From: Herpetosiphon giganteus
GTDB lineage: Bacteria; Chloroflexota; Chloroflexia; Chloroflexales; Herpetosiphonaceae
DNA length: 64,000 nucleotides
Assembly: GCF_016907925.1 (NCBI RefSeq)
Contig: NZ_JAFBCZ010000008.1
Span: 124,001 to 188,000, forward strand
Direction: 5' to 3'
Below the pieces are notes generated by a model that was not told the DNA's origin, ran no database searches, and saw nothing but the letters and a program-made list of their open reading frames with translations. Position numbers and translations under genes: made by a program. Shown here in pieces: positions 25,553 to 33,770 of the stretch. How positions within the stretch are numbered: position 1 is the stretch's first letter; each line of letters opens with the position of its first letter.

Positions 25553-26713
25553 CTACATTGCCGTAACTGGAGCTAACTGAAATGCAGGCACAATCAATTG
25601 GAAACACGATCCTTGCCCTTGAATACTTTCAACCATAACATCGCCACCTAAAAGTTTAGCTAACGAACGGCTAATCGCCAACCCCAAACCTGTGCCGCCA
25701 TAGCGAGCGGCGGTCGATTGCTCGGCCTGCACAAACGGTTGAAATAAATTAGCAACTTGCTCGCTGCTCATGCCGATGCCGCTATCGGCAATCTCGAAAT
25801 GCAACCAATCGCCATCGCGCTTTGCCCGCAAGGTAATTGTGCCTTGTTGGGTAAATTTGGCTGCATTGCTCAATAAGTTAAGTAAGATTTGGCGCAGCTT
25901 TTGCACATCGCTGTGCATTAAACCCACATTCTCAGCAATATCCAGCACCAAACGATTGTTATTTTTGGCGATTTGCGGCTGGCAATATAGCACTAAATCA
26001 TCGATTAGCTCATGAACATGAAAATCTTGGCCAAACAATTCCATGCGTCCGGCCTCAATTTTCGCCAAATCAAGCATATCATTGATTAGCCCCAACAAAT
26101 GCACACCAGCATTGTGAATAACCTTCAGGTCTTGCTCGTAACTGGTTAATTGCTCAGCAGCAGCATCTTCTTGCAACAGCTCGCTATAGCCAATAATTGC
26201 ATTCAGCGGCGTACGCAACTCGTGGCTCATCATGGCCAAAAATTGGCTTTTTGTGTGGTTTGCCAACTCTGCATCTTCTTTGGCAGCGAGCAGCGATTGC
26301 TCGATTTGCTTGCGTTGGCTAATTTCGTTGGCCAACAATTCGCGCTCACGCTCAAGCTCGCCAGTTTGGGCTTGAATCGTTGTGAGCAACGACCGCAACC
26401 AACCAATCATGCCAATCATCAGGCCGCTCATCAGCGCTGGCGGCCATAATGCGCGCAACTGCACCCACTCCATACCAGCCCAGCGCAGCATCCACAAGGT
26501 AATCGATAGGCCAATGACTGTCGCCGCCAAGCCTCTGCGCCAACCAAACGACCATGCAACCAAGCCAATCGGAATCAAGACAAATGCTCCAATCGTGCCA
26601 CCAACTAAGCGATAAAGCCAAGGAAAGGTAAGCAAATAAATCACGACAATGATCAGAATTGTCGCAATTCGGTAGAGCTGATTGATCGATTGGTTAATTG
26701 TTTGGCGTTTCAT
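25553..26713 (-). CDS. Membrane sensor histidine kinase
   Basis: A 386-residue kinase. Four hydrophobic segments within residues 15-110 form a membrane module without a large outer loop. A coiled coil (TGELERERELLANEI) leads to the HisKA box MSHELRTPLNAIIG and then the HATPase domain: the N box (LLNLLSNAAKFT), G1 (DSGIGMS), F box and G2 (YGGTGLGLAIS). There is no receiver domain, and no response regulator is adjacent, so it is an orphan. ATG 26713 is preferred over TTG 26722. It lies 17 bases after a DUF2721 gene, probably in one transcript. Confidence 0.9.
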   Translation of the reverse strand: MKRQTINQSINQLYRIATILIIVVIYLLTFPWLYRLVGGTIGAFVLIPIGLVAWSFGWRRGLAATVIGLSITLWMLRWAGMEWVQLRALWPPALMSGLMIGMIGWLRSLLTTIQAQTGELERERELLANEISQRKQIEQSLLAAKEDAELANHTKSQFLAMMSHELRTPLNAIIGYSELLQEDAAAEQLTSYEQDLKVIHNAGVHLLGLINDMLDLAKIEAGRMELFGQDFHVHELIDDLVLYCQPQIAKNNNRLVLDIAENVGLMHSDVQKLRQILLNLLSNAAKFTQQGTITLRAKRDGDWLHFEIADSGIGMSSEQVANLFQPFVQAEQSTAARYGGTGLGLAISRSLAKLLGGDVMVESIQGQGSCFQLIVPAFQLAPVTAM

Positions 26714-26730
26714 ACATACCAATTCTAGCC

Positions 26731-27120
26731 TTACTCATCAAGATCGGCAATTTCGAGGCTAAGCGCATCGATCGAAACCTGAATTTCGCGCAACGACAAG
26801 CCCAGCGAGGTCAACAATAGCAATAAACTGCCCCCAAAGGTCAATTTGCCCAAAAAGGCTTGGCCTGCAAACAACACAAACATACACAGTACGCAGAAGA
26901 AAAATGCTGCTACGCCGCAAATTTGCATGCTGCGAATAATCCCAATCCGATAGCGCAAATTTTCCAGTTGGCCACGAATCCGTGGGTCGCGATCAACTTT
27001 ATAGCGGCCTTTGAGTTCGCGCATTAACGATGCAATTGAGAGAAAGCGATTGGTATAGGCCAAAAACAGCAACGAAATTGCTGGAAACAACAGCGCCGGA
27101 GTGGTAAACGTCAATTCCAT
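26731..27120 (-). CDS. DUF2721 family membrane protein
   Basis: A 129-residue protein with three hydrophobic segments and the family's opening TTPALLFPAISLLFLAYTNR and the basic stretch LENLRYRIGIIRSMQ. The function is unknown. It lies just upstream of a membrane histidine kinase and probably in the same operon; a shared role is only a guess. Confidence 0.8.
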   Translation of the reverse strand: MELTFTTPALLFPAISLLFLAYTNRFLSIASLMRELKGRYKVDRDPRIRGQLENLRYRIGIIRSMQICGVAAFFFCVLCMFVLFAGQAFLGKLTFGGSLLLLLTSLGLSLREIQVSIDALSLEIADLDE

Positions 27121-27236
27121 AATGAGCCTGCTTTGATGCTAAATCGAACCTCATAACCAGTCAGTTTAGCACTTTTAGCGCAAGCAATTGGAAAAAGCAG
27201 CACAGCTTACAGCACGCGATTAATCACAATTAACGC

Positions 27237-27256
27237 CAAAACCGCCCATTCGGGCG
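27237..27256 (-). terminator. Terminator after the EspG-like gene
   Basis: On the minus strand CGCCC and GGGCG (27243-27256) form a five-base stem with a four-base loop, followed by GTTTTG. It lies 30 bases past the stop of the gene ending at 27286. The stem is short and the T tract moderate. Confidence 0.45.
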
Positions 27257-27285
27257 AATGAGCGGCTTGGTACAGGCGAGCGAGC

Positions 27286-28071
27286 TTACGAAAGTGACTC
27301 ATATAAGAGGCCGCCAAGCCCCATATAATCGATACCCTTCAGTTGATAGCGTTCAACCTCAAGGTCGGTTTGGGTCATCAAGAACGAGCCAAGTTCATTT
27401 TTGAACAAGGTATATTCGCGGGCCATGGCATGGCTGCCGCTATATTGAATTGTCACAAAAACCGTGGTTGTGGAGGGCAAGCTAAACATGCGCACCAACA
27501 ACTCGGCTTCGGTTGGAGTTACACCGCTGCGTACCAACGTATCTGCTGATTGGGCGGTTTGGCCTTGTTCGGCCAATTGGCGGGCCATCACCAGTTTTTC
27601 GCGGCTAATATCGACGTGGAGGTTAACTGCTGCAGTATTGGCTGCATAATCGCTCAATTGAAACACCGTTTCGATCAAGCGGTCAAGATTGGGCATCTGC
27701 GCGAGGTTGTGAACTTCGGGGTTGATCACCGTATGCACGACCAAAAATTCATCGCGTACATGGCCAAAACCTTGAAGCACCACCCCATCTGCACGAGTAT
27801 GATAAACCACCAGTGAGCGTTGTGGATACGCGCAACTTGCCACAACTCCAAGTAAATCTCGAACAATTAATAGTTGACCATTTTCATCGACCGCCGCAGC
27901 GTTGCGAGCACGGAGCGAATGTTCAGCCTGCAACAACTCCAAAGCGCGTTGATTCTCATCGGCGGTGGTCGCTTCGACACCCATCAAAGCCGGAGCTTTT
28001 AAGAGTGCACTAATTAACAGCAGTTCACTCCGTGAAAGTGTCACTGCGACCAAGGGTTGGGGGGTTGTCAT
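27286..28071 (-). CDS. Unknown protein, possibly EspG-like partner of a WXG100 protein
   Basis: A soluble 261-residue protein without signal peptide or membrane helix. The layout recalls EspG, the cytosolic chaperone of type VII (ESX) substrates: an opening VTLSRSELLLISALL, a helical region with RALELLQAEHSLRARNAAAV, then strands (YPQRSLVVYHTRADG) and a late domain with TVFVTIQYSG. The likeness is at the level of pattern only and needs a profile search. The context supports it, since it is the third gene of a minus-strand group led by a WXG100-hydrolase. ATG 28071 has GGAG about eight bases upstream. Confidence 0.45.
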   Translation of the reverse strand: MTTPQPLVAVTLSRSELLLISALLKAPALMGVEATTADENQRALELLQAEHSLRARNAAAVDENGQLLIVRDLLGVVASCAYPQRSLVVYHTRADGVVLQGFGHVRDEFLVVHTVINPEVHNLAQMPNLDRLIETVFQLSDYAANTAAVNLHVDISREKLVMARQLAEQGQTAQSADTLVRSGVTPTEAELLVRMFSLPSTTTVFVTIQYSGSHAMAREYTLFKNELGSFLMTQTDLEVERYQLKGIDYMGLGGLLYESLS

Positions 28072-28082
28072 GCCCTAATCTC

Positions 28083-28727
28083 CTACGGTACAACCGCAAA
28101 GGTACTGTCAATTGCAATAGGATTGGAATATTGCTGTTCCCATGCGTGGCCCGAAGCATTGCGATCATCGACTCCACGCTGGCGCGATTCACGGGTGTTC
28201 ACCGCAATCCGTTGGATCGTTGACCATTGCGCTTGTTCATTCGGGGCGATGGGAATTACAAATGAACGCTGATTGAGATTACTAACTTTTAATGCCTCTA
28301 ACCAGTTCGCTTGATTTGGTTCTTCCCGTTCAAATTCGATCGTGGTGAGTTCGCCATTAATCTCTGCATCGACTAAGCCCACGATCAGTCGATAACCATC
28401 AATTTCGAATAAAGCCGTTTGCAAAGGCGCATCGGGAAACTGGCGACTCAAGGCTAGCGAAAAGACTGCTGCGCCTGCATGAGGCTCAAGATAGGCCACG
28501 GTTGTGGGCTGGCCTGCTTGGGTTTGAGCCTGAATTAAGCTTAAACGCCGATACCGTGGGTTGTCACCCAACCACGGACTGATATCCAACGTGCCAATTG
28601 TCTGAATCGACTGTTCGTCGAGGCCGCTACGCACGGCCTCGGGAACAGCACTTGATCCACATCCAAAGAGTGATGCCAACAAACCCATTGCAAGCATCCT
28701 CCACCATACTCTGCACACAAGCTTCAT
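28083..28727 (-). CDS. Lipoprotein of unknown function
   Basis: A 214-residue protein with a lipobox (ASLFGC, lipidated Cys23) after a short hydrophobic stretch. The mature part shows no recognised domain; it is mostly beta-type with VAYLEPHAGAAVFSLAL and IDGYRLIVGLVDAE. ATG 28727 lies three bases after the stop of the WXG100-hydrolase gene, and no separate ribosome-binding site is seen, so translation is probably coupled. It may act at the membrane together with that exported enzyme. Confidence 0.65.
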   Translation of the reverse strand: MKLVCRVWWRMLAMGLLASLFGCGSSAVPEAVRSGLDEQSIQTIGTLDISPWLGDNPRYRRLSLIQAQTQAGQPTTVAYLEPHAGAAVFSLALSRQFPDAPLQTALFEIDGYRLIVGLVDAEINGELTTIEFEREEPNQANWLEALKVSNLNQRSFVIPIAPNEQAQWSTIQRIAVNTRESRQRGVDDRNASGHAWEQQYSNPIAIDSTFAVVP

Positions 28728-28730
28728 GGG

Positions 28731-30005
28731 TTATTTCAGATATGGTGCAACTTCGGGATAGCTGTTTTTAATGATGCTAACCACGTCGTTGCTGGTCCAA
28801 TAGGAGTTGTGATTGCTAATTGGGTTGCCCGCATTCGCATTGGTCGTAAAGTAGTTAATCCCTGGATCACGGAAGCCACGATCGGCACCGAGCACTCCAG
28901 GTACAACTAATGGCAACGACTTCGGCGCGAGAATCCCAGTCATCAACCCGGGCGTGATGAAATTGCGGCCTTCGTCGGAGCGAATCCATGGCTGGCCAAT
29001 GTAATCGCCCTTGTCACTAATGCTGAGGAACTTGGCATGTTGCATTGCCCGATCAGCGTTCGCCACTGGCGACCCCATCGTGACCACCCCGGAAACATCA
29101 ACGCCCATGTTATTTTCGAGCATTGGTGCAAGATTGCTAACAACCGCACCACCACCGCTATGACCAAGCAGCATCACCGATTGGCCAGGCAGCAATGGGT
29201 TGCGGGCAAGATCTTGCTTGATAAAGTTGTAGCTTTCTTGGGTATACTTGCCCTGATCTTGCATCGTATACTCTTGCACAACTTCGCTAACCCCAACGAC
29301 GGTATTGAACAGCTGTGAGCCACCGTTGATCAGGCCTGCACCTGCACCAGTAACTTTGTTGATCGCGCCAGCACCCAAACCAGTCAGCCAATCAACTGGC
29401 GACAATAACCCACCATGATTGGTCCCTTTGAGGTCGGTTCCTTTCAGATCGGTCACATAGTTGGTGTTGTAGATAGCAGGCATCGCCTTAACTTGGCTTG
29501 GATCGTAGCCGTTGGCGGCTAACAAACGGGCCAGTTCTTGCGGGCCGCCACCTGGCGTACCATCAGCCTCGGTCGCATTAATCCCATTGACAATGTACAT
29601 GCGTGGTGGTGGCAATTGGTTGCCAGCCGCCGAGCCTGCTGCAAAGCCTTGAGCCGCAGCGCTGAACGATGTCGACCCATTGCCTGCACTCGCGCCACCA
29701 TCGCCAAACGTGATGACCTTCGAAGCTTCTTGTTCAGCTTGCTGAAACACGCTGCTAATTTGTTGGGTCACAGTTTGGGCTTCCCGCAATACACTGGTTA
29801 GACGTTGCATAACGGGAAAGATTTCCGACTGCATTTCGTTAAAAAATGCCTTGGCCGCATCACCCATCCATCCGCCATTTGCTAAGCTATCATAGCTCTG
29901 GCGAATCTGGCTGTTGATTTGATCAACTACCTCCGATTGCTTGCCAAACCGACTTGCAACTTGAGTGAGTTGGTCATACTGAGCTTGAACGATTTCAGCT
30001 CCCAT
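28731..30005 (-). CDS. WXG100-domain protein fused to an alpha/beta-hydrolase (putative exported lipase/esterase)
   Basis: Residues 1-100 form a helical hairpin of the WXG100/ESAT-6 type. The turn motif W46-M47-G48 (GGWMGDAAKAF) lies between two amphipathic helices with many Gln and Ser. A Gly/Ala/Ser linker (about 101-130) leads to a hydrolase domain with nucleophile elbow GHSGGG (Ser283), acidic residues in ISDKGDYIGQP (332-334 region) and a late histidine in NHNSYW (His399). DLKGT occurs twice in a row near residue 190. WXG100 domains mark substrates of type VII-like secretion, so the hydrolase is probably exported. AAGGAG lies seven bases before ATG 30005. It heads a group of three genes. 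No EccC-type ATPase is in the window. Confidence 0.75.
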   Translation of the reverse strand: MGAEIVQAQYDQLTQVASRFGKQSEVVDQINSQIRQSYDSLANGGWMGDAAKAFFNEMQSEIFPVMQRLTSVLREAQTVTQQISSVFQQAEQEASKVITFGDGGASAGNGSTSFSAAAQGFAAGSAAGNQLPPPRMYIVNGINATEADGTPGGGPQELARLLAANGYDPSQVKAMPAIYNTNYVTDLKGTDLKGTNHGGLLSPVDWLTGLGAGAINKVTGAGAGLINGGSQLFNTVVGVSEVVQEYTMQDQGKYTQESYNFIKQDLARNPLLPGQSVMLLGHSGGGAVVSNLAPMLENNMGVDVSGVVTMGSPVANADRAMQHAKFLSISDKGDYIGQPWIRSDEGRNFITPGLMTGILAPKSLPLVVPGVLGADRGFRDPGINYFTTNANAGNPISNHNSYWTSNDVVSIIKNSYPEVAPYLK

Positions 30006-30369
30006 GCCAATACTCCTTAAAAGTGCGCTTCAACCCCTGGAATATTCTTACTCTCGTAGACCGAATGTGGGGTAAAAAACCGAAATGTAGCAGTATCATC
30101 GTATAAAAACAGACTTACGTCAAGATCTTTCTTAATAAAAAGCTCGAATCTAGCACCTAGCTAGTTAGTTATTGTTAAGTTTTATTGGTAGCTTAGTAAA
30201 ATTTGGCTGATTGAAGCCCCTACGAGCCTACCAAACCGTTGCAAGAACAAGACCATGCAGCAAGCAAAAACCCCATGCTCATTTGATCATGGGGCTTGAA
30301 TAGAGCTTAAACGAACGGCCTAGCTCGTTAATTTCTAAAGCACTATTAATAATTGCGCAAGTTTAACCA
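30006..30369. other. Intergenic region between pentapeptide and WXG100 genes
   Basis: No coding frame is seen. The part near 30005 must hold the promoter and ribosome-binding site of the WXG100-hydrolase gene. The middle (30110-30220) is AT-rich. The far end contains the pentapeptide gene's terminator. Confidence 0.5.
30266..30294 (-). terminator. Intrinsic terminator after the pentapeptide gene
   Basis: On the minus strand CCCCATG (30294-30288) pairs with CATGGGG (30277-30271) over a 10-base loop and is followed by TTTTTGC. It lies about 75 bases beyond the stop of the gene ending at 30370. Confidence 0.75.
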
Positions 30370-31107
30370 TTATTGGGCAGAGACTTCGCCACTCTTTGCC
30401 AAAAATTCCAACATCCAATCAGCATCGTGGCGTTGGCTACCATCGGCTTCGGGGCTAGCATCAAACCAGCCAGTAAAACGTCCAGCTTCAAGCACCACAT
30501 CGTTGGCCTGTAAACCAGCAACCGCCAAATTTTCAAAACTTTTGAGCTTGCGTAAACTTGCTGCGTTCAAGCTCGCGCCGCGCAAATCGCTGTTATAGAG
30601 CGTCGCAAAATCAAGGATGGCATGATCAAGCTGCACCCGTCGCAACGAACTGCGACCAATATTCAGCCGAATGCCATTGATATAACTAAAGATTGCTTGA
30701 TCGAAAACACTGGTTTCAAAATCTGTTTTGTTGAGGTCGGCATAGGCTAGGTTGGCTTGGCTAAAATCGCTCATTTTAATAATCGCACTGCTCAGATCAG
30801 CCTGCTGCCAATTGCTTTGGCGTGCATCAACCTGCTTACAAAAGCTCGATCCAAAGCAGGCTTTGGCCAAATTGGCTGCTTGCAAATCGACCTGTTTCAG
30901 TGTTGCGCCAAAAAAATTACAACCGCGCAAATCACAGCCTGCCAAAACTACATTTTCCAACTGCATCCGCACGAACGAACGGCCACGCAAATCCATGCCG
31001 CGCAAATCGCAATTGCGTAAGCTTATGGCTTCGCCAAGCTGCTCCTGCAACCATTCGGCATGGGCTTCGAGCAGTTGATCAAGTTTTTGTTGCGAAAAGT
31101 AGCGCAT
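30370..31107 (-). CDS. Pentapeptide repeat protein
   Basis: A 245-residue cytoplasmic protein. About 25 residues of amphipathic helix precede a run of A(D/N)LXX-type pentapeptides (NCDLRGMDLRGRSF, GCDLRGCNFFGATL, QANLAYADLNKTDF, NSDLRGASLNAASL), which fold as a right-handed quadrilateral beta-helix. A short tail follows (about 205-245). Some relatives mimic DNA and protect gyrase, but most have no known job. I chose ATG 31107 because GAGGG lies seven bases upstream; TTG 31113 is less likely. It appears monocistronic. Confidence 0.88.
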   Translation of the reverse strand: MRYFSQQKLDQLLEAHAEWLQEQLGEAISLRNCDLRGMDLRGRSFVRMQLENVVLAGCDLRGCNFFGATLKQVDLQAANLAKACFGSSFCKQVDARQSNWQQADLSSAIIKMSDFSQANLAYADLNKTDFETSVFDQAIFSYINGIRLNIGRSSLRRVQLDHAILDFATLYNSDLRGASLNAASLRKLKSFENLAVAGLQANDVVLEAGRFTGWFDASPEADGSQRHDADWMLEFLAKSGEVSAQ

Positions 31108-31142
31108 CACCAATCCCTCATTAGCTAGCTAACGACCTATAA

Positions 31143-32416
31143 TTACTTAGCTGAGATGTGTATGCGCTGTTCGATAAGCTCGACTGCGCGGCTAATGCCT
31201 TGCTCTGCTTGCAGGGTTTTGGCCATGGCTTGGGCCTTTTGCTGCATTCGAGGCGTATTTGCTGCTTGGGCAATCGCCCATGCTAAGTTCTCTGCCGTTA
31301 ATTTGTTGCGCGGAATGGCTTTTGGGCCTAAACCCAAGCGCTCAATCCGCTGGCCCCAACGCAGTTGATCGCCCAAATGCGGCACGATTACTGTTGGTAA
31401 GCCAGCTGCAAGGCTCGCGCAGGTTGTGCCCGCCCCGCCATGATGCATCGCCACTTTAACATGACGGAACAGCATTTCGTGCGGCGCAGCGCCAATTCGA
31501 AAGACAGTTTTTGGGAGTTCGATTTGACCCAAGCCCGCCCAACCAGCTTGGATAATTGCCCGCTGCCCGCTATGCGCCACGGCCTTGAGCAACAATTGGC
31601 TAAAGGCATCGGGGTTGGCTCCAGTCATGCTGCCAAAGCCGATATAGATTGGGGTTGGCCCAGCAGCCAAAAATTGCTCAAGCTCAGTTGGCATTTGCCA
31701 CGTTTCATCGGGCGGCAAGCGCCAAAAGCCCACCGTTTGAATATTGGCGGGCCAATCATGGGGATGCGGAATAATCGCTGGGCTAAAACCTTGAATAATT
31801 GTGGTTTTACGCAAGCGTTGCAAATATTCGGCCCTGGTTTGGGCTGGCAATTTGAGGCGCTGTTGACGAAATTGATTCAAAAATTTGCCGCCAATTTGCC
31901 AAGGAAATGGTTCAATTATCAAGCGCCCAAACCAATAATTAAGCCAGCTATCATGGTTTTGAGCAGCGGCGCGACGCTCGATGGCCCAGAACGGGTGGCT
32001 AACATGGCTGGTTGCAACGGCGCACTGATATGCACCAAGCCCAAAACCTCGGCCAAGGTCACCGCAAAGGTATCTGAGGTAAAACTGCTGATTAACACAT
32101 CGCAATCTTGGGCAGCCTGCCATGCATCCTCAATCATCGTCAGCGCATGTTGCGCCAACAAGCGGCGCATCGCTTGCATTTGCTTCATGGGATTCGCGCC
32201 ATGTTTGACCCAATCGTTGCCTTGGTCGCTCAGCATAAGTTGCTGAATATCGACCCGTGCAATTGCCACCTGCAAGCCAAACGATTCGACCCACGCCTGA
32301 AAATTGCTGCTGACCAAAAGCGTCACCGGATGGCCGCGCTGTTGCAAGGCCAAGCCCAAAGCAAGCATCGGCTGCACATCGCCGCGCGTGCCCAACGCGA
32401 TGATTAATATTCTCAC
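31143..32416 (-). pseudogene. UDP-glycosyltransferase (MGT/GT1 family) with a 1-base frameshift
   Basis: The N-terminal half reads from GTG 32416 (AGGAG seven bases upstream): ILIIALGTRGDVQPMLALG, FSSDTF-like acceptor region, PLQPAML, then meets TGA at 31919. The C-terminal half lies one frame back and carries the donor-binding signature: IYIGFGSMTG, AAPHEMLFRHVKVAMHHGGA, GTTCASLAAGLPTVIVPHLGDQ. Restoring one A in the CAAAAC run at 31957-31960 joins the two as LLKNHDSWLNYW, a smooth family sequence. So a one-base deletion, or a sequencing error, splits an enzyme of about 425 residues that would glycosylate a lipid or natural product. Its start overlaps the esterase stop by four bases. Confidence 0.8.
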
Positions 32417-33246
32417 ACGCTGGCTCCTAAGACAAAGGCCAAAGGCAATTCGGCTCGTTCGCGCCACGCTTGCTCGGAGTGACCAGCCCCAATAAATTTT
32501 TTGGTCAGCCAATCGTCGCCTTGGCGATAGCCCGCCGCGTGCATAAAGCCATCCATCTCGCGTTGAAATGGCTCGTATTCTGCATCAAGATCTTCGGTGC
32601 CAAAATCAAAATAGATTCGGTGCTCGCCTGGCTCAGGTAAGCGCTTGCCAAACCATTCAACCAATGCACTACCGCCAATTGGCCAGTGGGTTGAAAGGCA
32701 GCCTGCATTGCCAAAAACCTCAGGGTATTGCACCAAGGCATAGAGCGAGATCAAGCCGCCCATACTTGCGCCCATCATACTGGTAGCTTCAGGCTCAGGG
32801 TCGGTGCGATAGGTTGCATCAATTTGCGGCTTGAGTTCGTTCACAATCCAAGCCAAATAGTGCTCGGAAAGTGGCTCGCCGCCAACCGCAGCCACAAATT
32901 GGGCTTGCATCGCTTTGCTGCTGCTGTAAAACGGCTTGGCTGGCAAGTAGTCGCGAATCCGCTGCTCGCTATTCCAAATGCCAACCACAATCGCGCCATT
33001 AATCGTTTGGCTGGCAATCAAGTTTTCAATCGCCTCATCAACGCCCATATCAATCCCGATGTAGGCCAGCGCCGGGTCAAACAAGTTCTGGCCATCGTGC
33101 ATATAAATCACAGGAAACGTTTCTTCGGAGCTATGGTAATTGGCTGGCAACCAAACATCAACGTGGCGTGGCAAGAGGCCAGCAATCGCTACATCAGCGT
33201 AGCGTTCTAAAAATCCCGTTGCATCAGATAATTCAATCGTTTGCAT
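32413..33246 (-). CDS. Esterase of the esterase-D/enterochelin-esterase-like family
   Basis: A 277-residue alpha/beta hydrolase of the putative esterase family (Fes/EstD fold). It has the strand VIYMHDGQNLFD, the nucleophile elbow GASMGG, an acid region in IYFDFGTEDLDAEYEP, and the histidine in IGAGHSEQAW. No signal peptide is seen, so it is likely cytoplasmic. GAGG lies six bases before ATG 33246. It lies between an unknown protein and a glycosyltransferase in one operon, and may release acyl or ester-linked products that the glycosyltransferase handles; that link is inferred. Confidence 0.88.
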   Translation of the reverse strand: MQTIELSDATGFLERYADVAIAGLLPRHVDVWLPANYHSSEETFPVIYMHDGQNLFDPALAYIGIDMGVDEAIENLIASQTINGAIVVGIWNSEQRIRDYLPAKPFYSSSKAMQAQFVAAVGGEPLSEHYLAWIVNELKPQIDATYRTDPEPEATSMMGASMGGLISLYALVQYPEVFGNAGCLSTHWPIGGSALVEWFGKRLPEPGEHRIYFDFGTEDLDAEYEPFQREMDGFMHAAGYRQGDDWLTKKFIGAGHSEQAWRERAELPLAFVLGASV

Positions 33247-33260
33247 AGATACCTCATCAA

Positions 33261-33770
33261 CTAATCGAAACTCTTGAGCATTGTTTTGATCAACTTAATT
33301 GCTGGCTTTGATGGCAGCCTCGAACCAAGCCAAACCACTTGCTGCATGCTGCTATAGCTCCGTGGATTGAGCAAAACCATCGAGCGATAATAGCCATTAC
33401 TCGGTGTCGAAAATGGCAATTGGACTAACTTCATACATTCAGCGCTAAATGGACGGGCACTGACTGCAATCGTCATTGCATTGGGAATATGCAGCCGCAG
33501 TATGCGCTGACGCGGAAAATTGGCCTCGACGACCGTTAATTGAGCAAGATTCGCCTGCTCTAAAACAGAGGCTTGCTGGTCCAAAGGAATCGCCAACCGA
33601 TCAAAATCCCAAAATGCCAAATCGCTGGTCACTTTGCCAATCAATGGCAGGGCTTCAACCCAACGCACATGCACATCGGCTGCTTGGGAGTTGTGCTGAA
33701 TTGGACAGCTGTATTGATAGCCATGCTGCGTCAACCAGCTGCGTAATTGGTCAAAGAAGTAATAATTCAT
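33261..33770 (-). CDS. Unknown protein, coupled to an ArsB-like transporter
   Basis: A 169-residue soluble protein with no motif I recognise. It opens NYYFFDQLRSWLTQHGY, with strands such as VHVRWVEALPLIGKV and a basic C-terminus (SKPAIKLIKTMLKSFD). ATG 33770 overlaps the transporter's TGA as ATGA, so translation is coupled; the longer start at TTG 33788 is therefore rejected. A role with the transporter or the following esterase is possible but not shown. Confidence 0.6.
   Translation of the reverse strand: MNYYFFDQLRSWLTQHGYQYSCPIQHNSQAADVHVRWVEALPLIGKVTSDLAFWDFDRLAIPLDQQASVLEQANLAQLTVVEANFPRQRILRLHIPNAMTIAVSARPFSAECMKLVQLPFSTPSNGYYRSMVLLNPRSYSSMQQVVWLGSRLPSKPAIKLIKTMLKSFD

Noticed and set aside
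31943-31970. Programmed -1 ribosomal frameshift in the glycosyltransferase
   Set aside because: The A run is not in the X-XXY-YYZ register for the upstream frame, and no downstream pseudoknot was evident. A one-base deletion is simpler.
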